64,000 nucleotides of DNA from Mammaliicoccus sciuri (GCF_025561425.1 NZ_CP094824.1:1116001-1180000), one strand, 5' to 3'. Counted from the first letter of the stretch, positions 37,245 to 47,136 are shown. Made by a program: numbers and translations. The notes: generated by a model not told the origin, from the letters alone.

Positions 37245-38771
37245 ATGAAGATATTAGGATTAATAGATATAGGTTCCAATACTATAAGACTTGTTATTTT
37301 TGAATACTCTAAAGATACAGGTTTAAATGAACTACAAAACGTTAAAACACCAGCACGTTTGAGTCAATATTTAGAAGAAGATAAAACAATGAATAAAGAT
37401 GGAATCAATATTTTAGTAGAAACTTTAAATAGTTTTAAAAAAGTTGCCGAAAAATTTCAAGTGGAAGAACTTGTCCCTGCAGCTACAGCAGCAGTCAGAC
37501 AATCTAAAAATATAGATGAAATTATAAAAAGTGTAAAAGACAAAACGAATCTTGATATTGAAATTATCCCAGAACAAGATGAGGCGTTTTATGGATTTTA
37601 TGCAGCAACACATACTTTAAATATAAATAATGGTATTACAGTTGATATAGGTGGTGGTTCAACAGAAATAACTTATTTTGAAGATAAAAAGTTAAAAGAG
37701 GCAATAAGTTTTCCTTTCGGTGTTGTAACTTTAGAGAAAATGTTTTTCGCTGATAAAGATCACAATGATAAAAATGCGATTAAAAAATGTGAGAAGTATG
37801 TTAAAGAACAGTTTGAATCTGAAAAATGGATAAAGGATAAAAACGTTCCTATTATTGGAATTGGTGGATCTGCCCGAAATAATGCGCGTATACATCAGTC
37901 TTTAAATAATTATCCAATTGCTGGTGTACATGGCTATGACATGACTAAAAAAGGGCTTGAAGAAGTGTTTGATGTATTGAAAAAATCTGATAAAAGTGAA
38001 TTGAAAGATTTAGATGGTTTAAGTAGAGACCGTACAGATATCATTTTACCTAGTTCTATTGTTTTTAATACATTATATGATATCGCAGATGCAAATCGTT
38101 TTACATTCTCAAGAAAAGGTCTTCGTGAAGGTTTAGTGATGACAAGAATTAAAGAAGAATTTTCAAAGGCATTTAATAAAAATAATGTCACAAGTGATGC
38201 ATTAAAACATATAGCAAATGAATATAATATCAATGCTTCAAATGGTAAACAGCGCATGAAATTAGCTGAAGATTTGTTAAACAAATTAGAAGAAATCACT
38301 AGCTTCAAAATTTCAAAAGAAGATAGAGATATATTTAATGAAGCGGCATATTTATATTATTTAGGTTCATTTATAGATGCAGATTCTAGTTCACAACATA
38401 CGTATTATATTATAGCCAATTCAAGTATTAATGGCTTATCGCATAAAGAAAGGGTTAAATTAGCACTTTTGGCAAGTTTTAAAAACAAGACATTATTAAA
38501 ATTCTATATAAAGGGGACGCCTTGGTTTGAAGATGAAGAAATTGAACTTATTCAAAAGCTTGGCGGCATCATTAAGTTTGCACATGCTTTAAATGTTTCT
38601 AATACCGATTGCATCGAATCAATGGCATTAATTGAAAAGAAAAATGAATTTGAATTAAGAGCCAAATACGTTACAGACCCAATCGCTGAAGAATATCAAT
38701 CTGATAGACAGAAAAAACATTTAGAAAAGTTATTACCGAAAAAACTTAATATTATATTTACACAAGATTAA
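37245..38771 (+). CDS. ppx: Exopolyphosphatase (Ppx/GppA family)
   Basis: Releases phosphate from the ends of inorganic polyphosphate chains. The 508-residue protein starts with the actin-like ATPase motif IDIGSNTIRLVIFE (8-21). The second phosphate motif TVDIGGGSTEITYFE (about 128-142) and the third, IIGIGGSARNNARI (about 206-219), match the family. The C-terminal half is a helical HD-like region. It pairs with ppk 71 bases downstream, giving a synthesis and breakdown module for polyphosphate. GGAGG precedes the ATG. Confidence 0.92.
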   Translation: MKILGLIDIGSNTIRLVIFEYSKDTGLNELQNVKTPARLSQYLEEDKTMNKDGINILVETLNSFKKVAEKFQVEELVPAATAAVRQSKNIDEIIKSVKDKTNLDIEIIPEQDEAFYGFYAATHTLNINNGITVDIGGGSTEITYFEDKKLKEAISFPFGVVTLEKMFFADKDHNDKNAIKKCEKYVKEQFESEKWIKDKNVPIIGIGGSARNNARIHQSLNNYPIAGVHGYDMTKKGLEEVFDVLKKSDKSELKDLDGLSRDRTDIILPSSIVFNTLYDIADANRFTFSRKGLREGLVMTRIKEEFSKAFNKNNVTSDALKHIANEYNINASNGKQRMKLAEDLLNKLEEITSFKISKEDRDIFNEAAYLYYLGSFIDADSSSQHTYYIIANSSINGLSHKERVKLALLASFKNKTLLKFYIKGTPWFEDEEIELIQKLGGIIKFAHALNVSNTDCIESMALIEKKNEFELRAKYVTDPIAEEYQSDRQKKHLEKLLPKKLNIIFTQD

Positions 38772-38842
38772 TAAACTTACGTTTAAATGAAGTAGTGTGA
38801 TTTTATAATCTTGATTGGAAATTTGTAAAGGGTGAGATAATT

Positions 38843-41008
38843 ATGGAAGCACAAGCGGAACAATTTTATTTAGACAATCCAGAATATTACAACAACCGAG
38901 AATTAAGTTGGCTAGACTTTAATTATCGTGTTCTTGAGGAAGCAATTGATCCTAACAATCCTTTATTAGAACAGTTGAAATTTTTAGCAATTCATAGTTC
39001 TAATTTAGATGGATTTTTTATGGTTAGAGTAGCGGGGTTGAAAGACCAAGTTAAGATGAATTTTAATGAACCAGAGAATAAAGCGCAATTGACACCTAAA
39101 GAACAACTTATCGGCATTGAAAAGAAAAATAGAGTGAACGTCGAGCTTCAATATAAGCGATTTAATGAATTAAAAGATTTGTTAAAGAACTATAAAATAT
39201 TTATTACACAACCAGAAAGATTGCCAGAACCATTGATTGAGCAGCTTCAACATCAATTTAACACTGAAATATTACCAACACTTTCACCGTTAGGGATAGA
39301 TGCATACAGGCCATTCCCAAAACTAAATAACAAAATGTTGAATTTGTTTGTAGATATTAGGTTAAATGATGGTGAAATTAAATCAGCAATCGTACCCGTT
39401 CCAACATTATTAGATAGAATTATTAAGTTAGAACATGAAGGGGTTAAATATATTGTATTTCTTGAAGACGTCATTTCATTATTTATAAAACAATTATTTA
39501 ATGGGTATGAAGTGATTAATACGTACACATTTAGGGTGACAAGAAATGCAGATTTAACAATTCATGAAGAAGGTGCAGAAGATTTATTAATAGAAATTGA
39601 ACGATTTTTGAAAGAAAGAAAAAGTGGTGCAGCAGTTAGACTTGAAATTGATCGTAGACATATAGATTCAGAAGTGAAGAGTATTTTCTTAATGAATGAA
39701 CTTGAGTTATCAAATGAAGATATTTACAGAGTTAATGGTCCACTAGATTTAACAGTGTTATTCTCTCTTGTAGGACAATTAGAAGATTTATTCCCAGAAC
39801 TATTATTTAAACCATATACACCACAATTACCTTCCTCATTAAGTAAAAATAATGTTTTTGAATTAGCATTGGAAAGAGACGTATTTTTCCATCATCCATA
39901 TGAATCTTTTGAGCCGATTGTTGAATTTATAAAAGAAGCTTCAGAAGATCCAGATACACTTGCTATTAAGCAAACACTTTACCGTGTGAGTAGTGATTCA
40001 CCGATCATTCAAGCTTTAAAAAATGCAGCTGAAAATGGTAAACAAGTTACAGTACTTGTTGAATTAAAAGCGCGTTTTGATGAAGAAAACAACGTTCAGT
40101 GGGCTAGAATGTTGGAGGATGCAGGTTGTAATGTTATATATGGTATGACATTCCTTAAAACACATAGTAAAATTACGCTAGTTATTAAGAAAGTTAAAGG
40201 AAAAGTGACACCTTTCGTTCATTTAGGAACAGGAAATTACAATGATAAGACAGCTAAAATATATACAGATATGGGTATTATTACGACAAACCCACAAATA
40301 GGGCAAGATGCGATTAACTTCTTTAACTATTTAAGTGGTTATTCATTAAAGCCTGATTATAATGAGCTAATCGTCGCACCATTTGAAATACGAGATTTCT
40401 TTGTTGAACATATTGAACAAGAAATGAAGTCTCATAAAGAACATGGCAATGGTCTCATTATCGCTAAAATGAATTCGTTAACAGATAAAAAAGTAATTAA
40501 AAAATTATTTGAAGCATCACAATGTGGTGTTAAAATCAAACTGATTATCCGAGGAATTTGTTGTCTTAAACCAGGTATTAAAGGTGTAAGTGAAAATATC
40601 GAAGTCATCAGTATTGTAGGTAGATTTTTAGAACATTCAAGAATCTATTATTTCTATCATAATGGACAAGAAAAAATGTATCTTTCTTCAGCTGATATGA
40701 TGACAAGAAATATGATTAAACGTGTAGAAATATTATTCCCAGTATTAGATCCTAATTTAGTTAAACGTTTAAAAGGTATTGTTGATTTACAACTCAATGA
40801 TGGACTAAAAGGACGTATTCAAAATAATGAAGGTGTATATCAATACAATGATGCAGGGAATAAACATATGAACTCACAAGAAATGTTAATGGATGAGGCA
40901 ATGTTAGCAGGGAAAGAAATGAGAAAGTCTCATTTGAATATAGGGAGACCTGTAACGAGTAAAAGAAGTAACTTAATTAATAAATTTAAAGAAAGATTAA
41001 AGCGATAA
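38843..41008 (+). CDS. ppk: Polyphosphate kinase 1
   Basis: Makes long-chain polyphosphate from the gamma-phosphate of ATP, and can run in reverse. The 721-residue protein has the four PPK1 domains: the N-terminal helical part with [17 protein letters not shown] (18-34), the head domain with RVTRNADL, and two phospholipase-D-like catalytic halves. The active-site histidines are expected in [14 protein letters not shown] and [22 protein letters not shown]; the former is the usual phosphohistidine. The second half carries [45 protein letters not shown] precedes the ATG. It ends at a terminator. Confidence 0.95.
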   Translation: MEAQAEQFYLDNPEYYNNRELSWLDFNYRVLEEAIDPNNPLLEQLKFLAIHSSNLDGFFMVRVAGLKDQVKMNFNEPENKAQLTPKEQLIGIEKKNRVNVELQYKRFNELKDLLKNYKIFITQPERLPEPLIEQLQHQFNTEILPTLSPLGIDAYRPFPKLNNKMLNLFVDIRLNDGEIKSAIVPVPTLLDRIIKLEHEGVKYIVFLEDVISLFIKQLFNGYEVINTYTFRVTRNADLTIHEEGAEDLLIEIERFLKERKSGAAVRLEIDRRHIDSEVKSIFLMNELELSNEDIYRVNGPLDLTVLFSLVGQLEDLFPELLFKPYTPQLPSSLSKNNVFELALERDVFFHHPYESFEPIVEFIKEASEDPDTLAIKQTLYRVSSDSPIIQALKNAAENGKQVTVLVELKARFDEENNVQWARMLEDAGCNVIYGMTFLKTHSKITLVIKKVKGKVTPFVHLGTGNYNDKTAKIYTDMGIITTNPQIGQDAINFFNYLSGYSLKPDYNELIVAPFEIRDFFVEHIEQEMKSHKEHGNGLIIAKMNSLTDKKVIKKLFEASQCGVKIKLIIRGICCLKPGIKGVSENIEVISIVGRFLEHSRIYYFYHNGQEKMYLSSADMMTRNMIKRVEILFPVLDPNLVKRLKGIVDLQLNDGLKGRIQNNEGVYQYNDAGNKHMNSQEMLMDEAMLAGKEMRKSHLNIGRPVTSKRSNLINKFKERLKR

Positions 41009-41014
41009 ATAGAT

Positions 41015-41052
41015 AAAGAGGCTGGGACATAATGTAATGTCTCAGTCTTTTT
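41015..41052 (+). terminator. Terminator after ppk
   Basis: AGGCTGGGACAT / ATGTCTCAGTCTTT stem with T run. One of several hairpins in this window built on GGCTGRGACA. No gene is seen in 41053-41165. Confidence 0.8.
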
Positions 41053-41165
41053 CCTACGATTTGTCAACTACTACGTAGTAAAATGTATTTAAAATTGGCA
41101 TCACTAAATAAGCCTTTATTATTTAATAATTTTTTCAATATGTTATGATTTATTTGAATAGATTA

Positions 41166-42410
41166 TCAGTGTGGAGACAAGTGATAATCATATTCTTTAT
41201 TATTTATAACTAGATAATGAATGGTTTTAAGTAGCTTGTTAACGCAAGCTATTGAAGCAGTCTTGTGGCCTTTGCCATTAGGCTGCTTTTTTAATTTGTA
41301 ATAATAGTCGATAATATGATTTTTAAATAACCTTTGACCCAACAGGAAATTTTTAATGATTAAGTAAAATAATGATCTAGCATGTTTGTTTCCACGTTTG
41401 TTAATTTTATCTTTAAAATGCGTTTTACCAGACTGATATCTTTTTATATCAATGCCTACATATGCATTCAATTGTTTATGAGAATCAAAGGATTTGATGT
41501 CACCTAATTCGCCAATAATCATTATGGCTGTTAAATCACCAATGCCAGGAATAGATTTAATTATTTTAAATTCTTCGAATTCCTCAGCTAACACTAATAA
41601 CCTTTGTTTTATAGAAGCATGCCGTTTCATTAGATTTAATAAATCTTCAATCACATAAATTAATTTATCTGTTAAAAATGAATCTTTAGAAACAGAAGGA
41701 TAACTGACCATAGAGAACTCTACGAGTTTTTTTGCATATTGTGCTTTCTTTTTCTCTGATAGATTTTTTTCTGTACAACTATTAATTGTATTTTTTAGTT
41801 CTTCAATTTCATTAGAATCAACAAAGTCAGGATGTGGGAACTTACTAGCTACTTGTAAAGCCAATTTTGAATATCTATCCTTAAATAGGTTTTGTAATTC
41901 TGGAAAAGTCATATCTAGTAACTGAATCAATTGGTTTTTTAAGTAATTTTGTTGATTGTTAATTTCTTCATAGTATCTTGTCAGTTCTCTCAGTTTTACG
42001 TATTTTTCTTCCATTAAATTTCTAGAAGGTTTTTTATTTATATTTTTAGCTAAAACGGCAAGTTTATGTGCATCAGATTTATCTGTTTTCCAATTTCTTA
42101 AAGAATTAGTTAGTAATTTTGCCTCAAGAGGATTAATTACACAAAATGAAATGTTGTTAACTGTACAGAATTTCTCTAACACTTTTGAATATATACCAGT
42201 AGCTTCAAATAAAAAATATACTCCTGCGAAATCCTTTATATATTTGTTTAGTGACTCAAAACCATTATTATCGTGGGTAATTTCAAATTCTTTAACAAAT
42301 TCATTGTTTGAATAATGTGCAATAAAACTCTTTCCTTTTCCAACATCTATACCAAAATATTCGATAAAAATCACTCCTAAGTTATTAAATTTAAGAAGCT
42401 TTAACTTCAC
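41166..42410 (-). CDS. IS110-family DEDD transposase (recombinase)
   Basis: A recombinase that moves IS110 elements, in well-studied members guided by an element-encoded bridge RNA. The N-terminal RuvC-like DEDD domain reads EYFGIDVGKGKSFIAHY (first D), FLFEATGIYSKVLEKF (E), and WKTDKSDAHKLAVLAKN (paired Ds). The C-terminal Transposase_20 domain reads IIKSIPGIGDLTAIMIIGELGDIKSFDSHKQLNAYVGI, then KINKRGNKHARSLFYL, with the conserved serine of the second active site. The coordinates use the longest frame. Homologues usually begin near EYFGIDVG, where TAGGAGTG is followed by in-frame GTG, ATT and ATC codons (42372-42361), so the true protein may be about 17 residues shorter with a non-ATG start. 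The frame is intact. Confidence 0.88.
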   Translation of the reverse strand: MKLKLLKFNNLGVIFIEYFGIDVGKGKSFIAHYSNNEFVKEFEITHDNNGFESLNKYIKDFAGVYFLFEATGIYSKVLEKFCTVNNISFCVINPLEAKLLTNSLRNWKTDKSDAHKLAVLAKNINKKPSRNLMEEKYVKLRELTRYYEEINNQQNYLKNQLIQLLDMTFPELQNLFKDRYSKLALQVASKFPHPDFVDSNEIEELKNTINSCTEKNLSEKKKAQYAKKLVEFSMVSYPSVSKDSFLTDKLIYVIEDLLNLMKRHASIKQRLLVLAEEFEEFKIIKSIPGIGDLTAIMIIGELGDIKSFDSHKQLNAYVGIDIKRYQSGKTHFKDKINKRGNKHARSLFYLIIKNFLLGQRLFKNHIIDYYYKLKKQPNGKGHKTASIACVNKLLKTIHYLVINNKEYDYHLSPH

Positions 42411-42557
42411 TTAGCCTTACTTAGTTCATTTTCCTGTACACGATTTCAAGGGACCCAACATACTAAAATCGAATTCATAAGGAGAGTGAAGTTCTCCAGT
42501 TTTTGCTACGGGTTCTATGACCCTAGAGACCGATCGGAGTACTTCTCTCTTCTACTA
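42411..42557 (-). ncRNA. Candidate IS110 bridge RNA region
   Basis: In IS110 members the non-coding end next to the transposase start encodes a guide (bridge) RNA. This is the matching stretch: gene-free, with hairpins such as GGAGA-GTGAAGT-TCTCC (near 42480) and a loop-rich region around CCCTAGAGACCGATCGG. Exact ends and guide loops cannot be assigned by eye. Confidence 0.4.
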
Positions 42558-42605
42558 TTTCATATTCTTAAAATAAGTACCAACGGTATGAAAAAGAATA
42601 TGAAA
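42558..42605. other. Inverted repeat beside the IS110 element
   Basis: TTTCATATTCTT (42558-42569) and AAGAATATGAAA (42594-42605) form a 12-bp perfect stem with a 24-base loop. It may be part of the element end or a host hairpin. Confidence 0.5.
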
Positions 42606-42648
42606 AAAGTAGCGAAGTTCATCTACCGTCGTAGATTACTTCGCTACT
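42602..42648 (-). terminator. Leftward terminator hairpin
   Basis: AGTAGCGAAGT..ATCTAC (42608-42626) pairs with GTAGAT..ACTTCGCTACT (42631-42648). Read on the minus strand it is followed by a T6 run, so it would stop transcription entering the IS110 element from the right. Confidence 0.6.
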
Positions 42649-42734
42649 AATCTTAGTATGTTTTAGTATCTTGGCAGTAGATGAGTGAATTGAAATGCGC
42701 TTGTATCAAGCTTTTTCAACTCTAGTCATCCTTG

Positions 42735-42789
42735 CCGGGGCGGGACTACGAAATCTTTTTTTACAAATTAGATTTCTGTCCCGCTCCCC
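42735..42789. repeat. Staphylococcal-type GGGCGGGAC...GTCCCGC intergenic hairpin
   Basis: GGGGCGGGAC and GAAATCT (42737-42756) pair with AGATTTC and GTCCCGCTCCCC (42770-42789) around a T-rich loop. Similar GTGGGAC-GAAAT hairpins are scattered between genes in staphylococci. The rest of the gap before hssR shows no gene. Confidence 0.6.
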
Positions 42790-42852
42790 TTAATTCATGT
42801 ATATATGAAAATTTTCAAAGATATTTGGTATCATAGGTAAAGAGGTGATGAC

Positions 42853-43533
42853 ATGGTAACTTGTTTAGTTGTAGATGATGATAAATTTATCTTAAATGAT
42901 TTGAAGCGAGAAATTGAACGTGAACATATAAATGTTATAACAAGTCTCAGTGGTGAGGAAGCTTTAGAAGTTGTAGAGCATAAATATATTGATATTGCTG
43001 TTGTAGATATTATGATGCCAGGTATGGACGGCTTTGAATTGTGTCAAATACTTAAAGATAGTTTTGATATTCCAGTTATCATGTTAACTGCAAGAGATGA
43101 GTTGAGTGATAAAGAAAATGCATTTCTAGCAGGAACAGATGATTACGTAACAAAACCATTTGAAATTAAAGAGTTAATATTTAGAATAAAAGCTGTACTA
43201 CGCAGATTTAAAATTAATTCATCCAATGAACTTCAAATAGGTAATACACATATTAATAGTGTTGATATGGAAATAACGATTAATCAGAAAACAATGCTTT
43301 TACCAAAGAAAGAATTTGCATTACTAGATTATTTAATGCGTAACAAAGATAAAGTATTACAACGAGACAAAATCATTGAAGTTGTATGGGGTATTGATTT
43401 TGAGGGAGACGAGCGGACGCTCGATGTACATATTAAACGTATTAGAAAGCGATTAGAAAAGTTAGAGAGCGATGTCTTGATTAAAACCGTGAGAGGCGTT
43501 GGTTACAAGGCGGTGCTTGCTCATGAGGTTTAA
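42853..43533 (+). CDS. hssR: Heme response regulator HssR (OmpR family)
   Basis: Response regulator that, once phosphorylated by HssS, turns on the heme exporter genes hrtAB. The 226-residue protein has a receiver domain with acidic pocket D9-D10, phosphoacceptor D52 in VVDIMMPGMDGFELC, and the conserved lysine in DDYVTKPFEIKELIFR. A winged-helix OmpR domain follows (about 128-224, KKEFALLDYLMRN and EGDERTLDVHIKRIRKRLEKL). Both receiver and DNA-binding text are close to Staphylococcus aureus HssR as I know it. AGAGGTGATGAC precedes the ATG. The usual neighbour hrtAB is not seen here. Confidence 0.88.
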   Translation: MVTCLVVDDDKFILNDLKREIEREHINVITSLSGEEALEVVEHKYIDIAVVDIMMPGMDGFELCQILKDSFDIPVIMLTARDELSDKENAFLAGTDDYVTKPFEIKELIFRIKAVLRRFKINSSNELQIGNTHINSVDMEITINQKTMLLPKKEFALLDYLMRNKDKVLQRDKIIEVVWGIDFEGDERTLDVHIKRIRKRLEKLESDVLIKTVRGVGYKAVLAHEV

Positions 43534-44908
43534 GTCTTTAGCGCAACGTATAACGATTTATACAATAGTTGTGATGCTCGTAAGTGCTATTTTAGGGTTC
43601 ATTCTGACAAATATTTATTATCATATAGATTTAAAAGAAAAAAATGACCACAAAGTATTTAATACTTTAAAAGATGTTCAAGATTATATTGATCATGACA
43701 ATGAAATGTCGTTAGATAATTATTTAAATCACTTAAGCGAACTTCATTATCAGGCTGTAATATATAACGATAAGTTGAAACCGACTTACTATGGTGATAA
43801 CTTTAGAAAATATAATTTAGATAATCAAGCAGTTGAAGATGTATTAGACGGTAAAACGTATCATGGTATTAAGAATAGACCGTTTAATATTTTTATTACA
43901 GGATTCTTTGATAATGAAACGAGAAACACTGTCGGTATCAAGATTCAACATCAAGGTAATGATTATGCCTTATTCTTAAGACCTAGTGTCGGTTCTATGT
44001 TAGGTGAATTTAGAATATTTTTAGCGATATTACTTGTGTTACTTGTCGTTATTTCATTAGTGCTCGTGCTATTTTCAAGTTATTCATTGGCAAACCCAAT
44101 TAGACGACTTATGAAGACAACAGAATCATTACGTAAAGGTGATTTTGATGTGGATATCAAAGTAACACGTGACGATGAAATAGGTATATTACAACATCGA
44201 TTTATTAAGATGAGAGATGAACTTAAACAACTAGAAATGATGAGACAATCCTTTGTTCAAAATGTATCTCATGAAATTAAATCTCCACTTCAATCTATTT
44301 TAAGTTTATTAAGAGAACTTGAACATGAACAAGATGAAAATAACAAAATACAAATTATAGAAGATATATATGCTAGGGCATACCGTTTGAGTAATTTAAC
44401 GAAACAATTACTGCTGTTATCGGAGTTAGATAATAGTGAACATCTATCATTTAATGAAACAGTACATGTTCAAAAAGTCATCAAAGAAGTCGTTCAAAAT
44501 CTGAATTTCTTATTAGAAGATAATGAAATCTCAGTTCTGTTTGATATGGATGATTTAACTATTAAAGGTAATCATAAATTACTTTATCAAGCGCTCTATA
44601 ATATATTAAATAATGCTATTAAATACTCACCTAAACATAGTATGATACAAATTGATCTTAAAGAAGAAAATGAATTTGTAAAAGTTTCTATTATTGATGA
44701 AGGTTATGGCATGACTGAGAAACAACTGAAACATATTAAAGATCGATTTTATAAAGGCGATCAATCACATAATATTCATGTTGATAGTAACGGTCTTGGT
44801 TTATCAATTGTGGATTCAATTATTGAACATCATGATGCTCAAATCTTCTTCGAAAGTGAAGTCGATAAAGGGACGGAAGTAACGATTTTGTTTAAGCAAC
44901 ATAAATAA
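43523..44908 (+). CDS. hssS: Heme sensor histidine kinase HssS
   Basis: Membrane sensor kinase partner of HssR. The 461-residue protein has TM1 at about 10-32, an extracellular sensor of about 130 residues including ITGFFDNETRNTVGIKI (as in HssS), TM2 at about 163-185, a HAMP linker (ANPIRRLMKTTESLRKGDFDV), the phosphoacceptor H250 in NVSHEIKSPLQSI, and an ATPase domain with NILNNAIKYSPK, DEGYGM and SNGLGLSIVDSII. The long frame begins at 43499, but homologues start at MRFKSLAQRI, so ATG 43523 is used. It overlaps hssR by 11 bases, giving coupled translation. Confidence 0.88.
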   Translation: MRFKSLAQRITIYTIVVMLVSAILGFILTNIYYHIDLKEKNDHKVFNTLKDVQDYIDHDNEMSLDNYLNHLSELHYQAVIYNDKLKPTYYGDNFRKYNLDNQAVEDVLDGKTYHGIKNRPFNIFITGFFDNETRNTVGIKIQHQGNDYALFLRPSVGSMLGEFRIFLAILLVLLVVISLVLVLFSSYSLANPIRRLMKTTESLRKGDFDVDIKVTRDDEIGILQHRFIKMRDELKQLEMMRQSFVQNVSHEIKSPLQSILSLLRELEHEQDENNKIQIIEDIYARAYRLSNLTKQLLLLSELDNSEHLSFNETVHVQKVIKEVVQNLNFLLEDNEISVLFDMDDLTIKGNHKLLYQALYNILNNAIKYSPKHSMIQIDLKEENEFVKVSIIDEGYGMTEKQLKHIKDRFYKGDQSHNIHVDSNGLGLSIVDSIIEHHDAQIFFESEVDKGTEVTILFKQHK

Positions 44909-44966
44909 TTGATTATTTAAGCAGTATGATTTGGTATAATTAAAATAAAATGAGGTAGGTGTTATA

Positions 44967-45842
44967 TTGAAAACGGGTCGTATTATTAAATCAATAAGTG
45001 GAGATTATTCAGTACAAGCTGACGATGGTATATATATTACGAGAGCTCGAGGGTTATTCAGAAAGAAAAAGACATCTCCTGTTGTCGGAGATATTGTTGA
45101 TTTTCAAGTTGAAAATGAAACGGGTGGGTATATTCAACATATTCATGAACGTGAGAATATATTATTAAGACCACCAGTCTCAAATATTCATAAAGTTATT
45201 GTCGTGATGAGCGCATCAGAACCAGCGTTTAGTCAACAATTATTAGATAGATTTCTCGTAGTCGTTCATTCATACAATATTACACCGATAATATGTGTAA
45301 CTAAAAAAGATCTCGCTACTGATGATGAAATTCAACAAATTCAAGATAAATTAGCTCAATATCAATCAATTGGATATGAAACTTTATTTATAGGCGAAGA
45401 AGATGATGTATCAAATGCGATTAAACCTTTAATTGACGGTATAATCGTGTTAAGCGGCCAATCTGGTGTTGGTAAATCCACGATTATGAATAGATTATTC
45501 GAGGATTTGAATTTAGAAACGAACAAAATCTCAAAAGCGCTTAATCGTGGTAAACATACGACAAGACACGTTGAGTTGTATGAGCTAGATGGTGGTTATT
45601 TAGCGGATACACCTGGATTTAGCGCATTAGACTTTTCACATATTGAAAAGGAAGAACTTGCAGATTTATTCCCAGAATTTGAAGCTATTAAATCACAGTG
45701 TAAATTTAGAAATTGTACGCACATTAATGAACCTAAATGTGCAGTAAAAGAAAGCATACAAGACAATCATTTTTATCAGTTAAGATATAAGCACTATTTG
45801 ACATTATTCGAAGAAATTCAAAATAGAAAGGTAAGATATTAA
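44967..45842 (+). CDS. rsgA: Ribosome small-subunit biogenesis GTPase RsgA
   Basis: A GTPase that helps mature the 30S subunit. The 291-residue protein has an N-terminal OB fold, then a circularly permuted GTPase in which G4 TKKD (112-115) comes before G1 GQSGVGKS (164-171) and G3 DTPG (214-217). A C-terminal zinc knuckle, SQCKFRNCTHINEPKCAVKE, follows. All motifs are intact. The start is TTG at 44967 after GAGGTAGGTG. Its stop codon overlaps the rpe start (TAATG), so rsgA-rpe-thiN form a coupled operon, the usual Firmicute order. Confidence 0.95.
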   Translation: MKTGRIIKSISGDYSVQADDGIYITRARGLFRKKKTSPVVGDIVDFQVENETGGYIQHIHERENILLRPPVSNIHKVIVVMSASEPAFSQQLLDRFLVVVHSYNITPIICVTKKDLATDDEIQQIQDKLAQYQSIGYETLFIGEEDDVSNAIKPLIDGIIVLSGQSGVGKSTIMNRLFEDLNLETNKISKALNRGKHTTRHVELYELDGGYLADTPGFSALDFSHIEKEELADLFPEFEAIKSQCKFRNCTHINEPKCAVKESIQDNHFYQLRYKHYLTLFEEIQNRKVRY

Positions 45843-46489
45843 TGGTAAAAATAGCACCTTCACTTTTAGCTTGTGATTTTGCAGAATTAAAACAAGAAGT
45901 AACACGCGTTAAGGAATCTGGCGCAGACATTTTACATTTTGATGTAATGGATGGTCAGTTTGTATCGAATATATCAATTGGTTTACCTATTTTAGAATCA
46001 TTAAGAAAAGTAACTGATATGACGATTGATACACATTTAATGATCGAGAACCCAGAACAAATGATTGACGCGTTTTGTGAAGCGGGTAGTGACATGGTAT
46101 CTGTTCACTTCGAGGCGACGCCACACATTCATAGAGCGATACAACAAATCAAAGCGTATGATAAATTAGCAGGTGTTGTGATCAATCCTGGAACGCCTGT
46201 AGAATCATTAACTCAAATTTTAGGAGACGTGGACTTTGTTTTAATTATGACTGTGAATCCTGGATTTGGTGGTCAAAGCTTTATAGAATCTACGCTAAGT
46301 AAAATTTCTTGGTTAGACGAATATAGAAATGAACATGACTTAAACTTTGAAATTGAAGTTGATGGTGGTGTTAATGAAGAAACAGGTGCGTTATGTAAAG
46401 CACAAGGAGCAGACATATTAGTTGCAGGATCTTATTACTTCAAGCATGAAGACTACAAAGAACCTGTACACAAATTAAAGGGTGATTAA
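45842..46489 (+). CDS. rpe: Ribulose-phosphate 3-epimerase
   Basis: Pentose-phosphate enzyme that interconverts ribulose-5-phosphate and xylulose-5-phosphate. A 215-residue TIM barrel with metal and catalytic motifs LHFDVMDGQFVSNISIG (the D of DVMDG), DTHLMIENP, VNPGFGGQSFI and the phosphate-binding VDGGVNEETG with AGSYYF near the end. The catalytic pair of aspartates (DVMD and VDGG) is present. It overlaps rsgA by one base and is followed by thiN after 2 bases. Confidence 0.96.
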   Translation: MVKIAPSLLACDFAELKQEVTRVKESGADILHFDVMDGQFVSNISIGLPILESLRKVTDMTIDTHLMIENPEQMIDAFCEAGSDMVSVHFEATPHIHRAIQQIKAYDKLAGVVINPGTPVESLTQILGDVDFVLIMTVNPGFGGQSFIESTLSKISWLDEYRNEHDLNFEIEVDGGVNEETGALCKAQGADILVAGSYYFKHEDYKEPVHKLKGD

Positions 46490-46491
46490 TC

Positions 46492-47136
46492 GTGAAAGTA
46501 AATCTATTATGTAGTATGCGTCATATCAATGAACATATTCTTCAAGATGAAAAGCACATTGATTGGATAGGTGTAGATAGAGGCACAATTGAATTAATTA
46601 AACATGATATTAAACCTGTTGCTGCTATAGGAGATTTTGATTCGGTATCAGATGAAGAGTATCAACAAATTATTAATCATATCGATATTGATCCGGTTAA
46701 TAAAGAAAAGGATGATACGGATCTTGCATTAGCGGTTAACTTAGCAGTAGAACTCGGATATGAAGAAATTAGAATATATGGTGCGACAGGTGGCAGATTA
46801 GATCATTTTATGGGTGCTGTTCAAATATTAACGAAACCAGAATTTCTGGAAGATAATATTCAAATCACGCTCGTAGATGAGCAGAATGAAATTACAGTAT
46901 TAAAAGCAGGAAATCATCGAATTTCACAAGTAGAAGGCATGAAATATGTGTCGTTTATTCCGTTAAGTACGAATATTAGAATAAAATTAGAAGAATTTAA
47001 ATATGATTTGCCATTTACTACTTTGGCACAAGGCTCAACGTTAACAATTAGCAATGAGTTTAAAGCCGGTCATGAAAACCCATTAGTGACAGTTGAACTT
47101 GGCAATATATTGATGGTACAAAGTAAAGATAAATAA
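46492..47136 (+). CDS. thiN: Thiamine pyrophosphokinase
   Basis: Transfers pyrophosphate from ATP to thiamine, giving thiamine diphosphate. The 214-residue protein has the acidic catalytic site GDFDSVS (about 46-52) and EKDDTDLALAVNLAVELGYEEIRIYGATGGRLDHFMGAVQIL (about 74-114), which hold the magnesium and ATP ligands. The C-terminal beta domain that binds thiamine follows. The start is GTG at 46492, 2 bases after the rpe stop, with AAGGGTGATT upstream. No TPP riboswitch is seen, consistent with its place inside an operon. It ends at a terminator. Confidence 0.93.
   Translation: MKVNLLCSMRHINEHILQDEKHIDWIGVDRGTIELIKHDIKPVAAIGDFDSVSDEEYQQIINHIDIDPVNKEKDDTDLALAVNLAVELGYEEIRIYGATGGRLDHFMGAVQILTKPEFLEDNIQITLVDEQNEITVLKAGNHRISQVEGMKYVSFIPLSTNIRIKLEEFKYDLPFTTLAQGSTLTISNEFKAGHENPLVTVELGNILMVQSKDK

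Larger units (their letters stand above)
41160..42660 (-). mobile_element. IS110-family insertion sequence (ends uncertain)
   Basis: One DEDD transposase gene plus a non-coding stretch of about 150-250 bases upstream of it. IS110 elements lack terminal inverted repeats and make no duplication, so ends cannot be read directly. Limits given are the transposase stop and the last hairpin before ordinary intergenic sequence. The position between ppk and hssR is otherwise a plain intergenic gap. Confidence 0.6.

Noticed and set aside
46489-46500. TPP riboswitch before thiN
   Set aside because: thiN starts 2 bases after rpe, leaving no leader.
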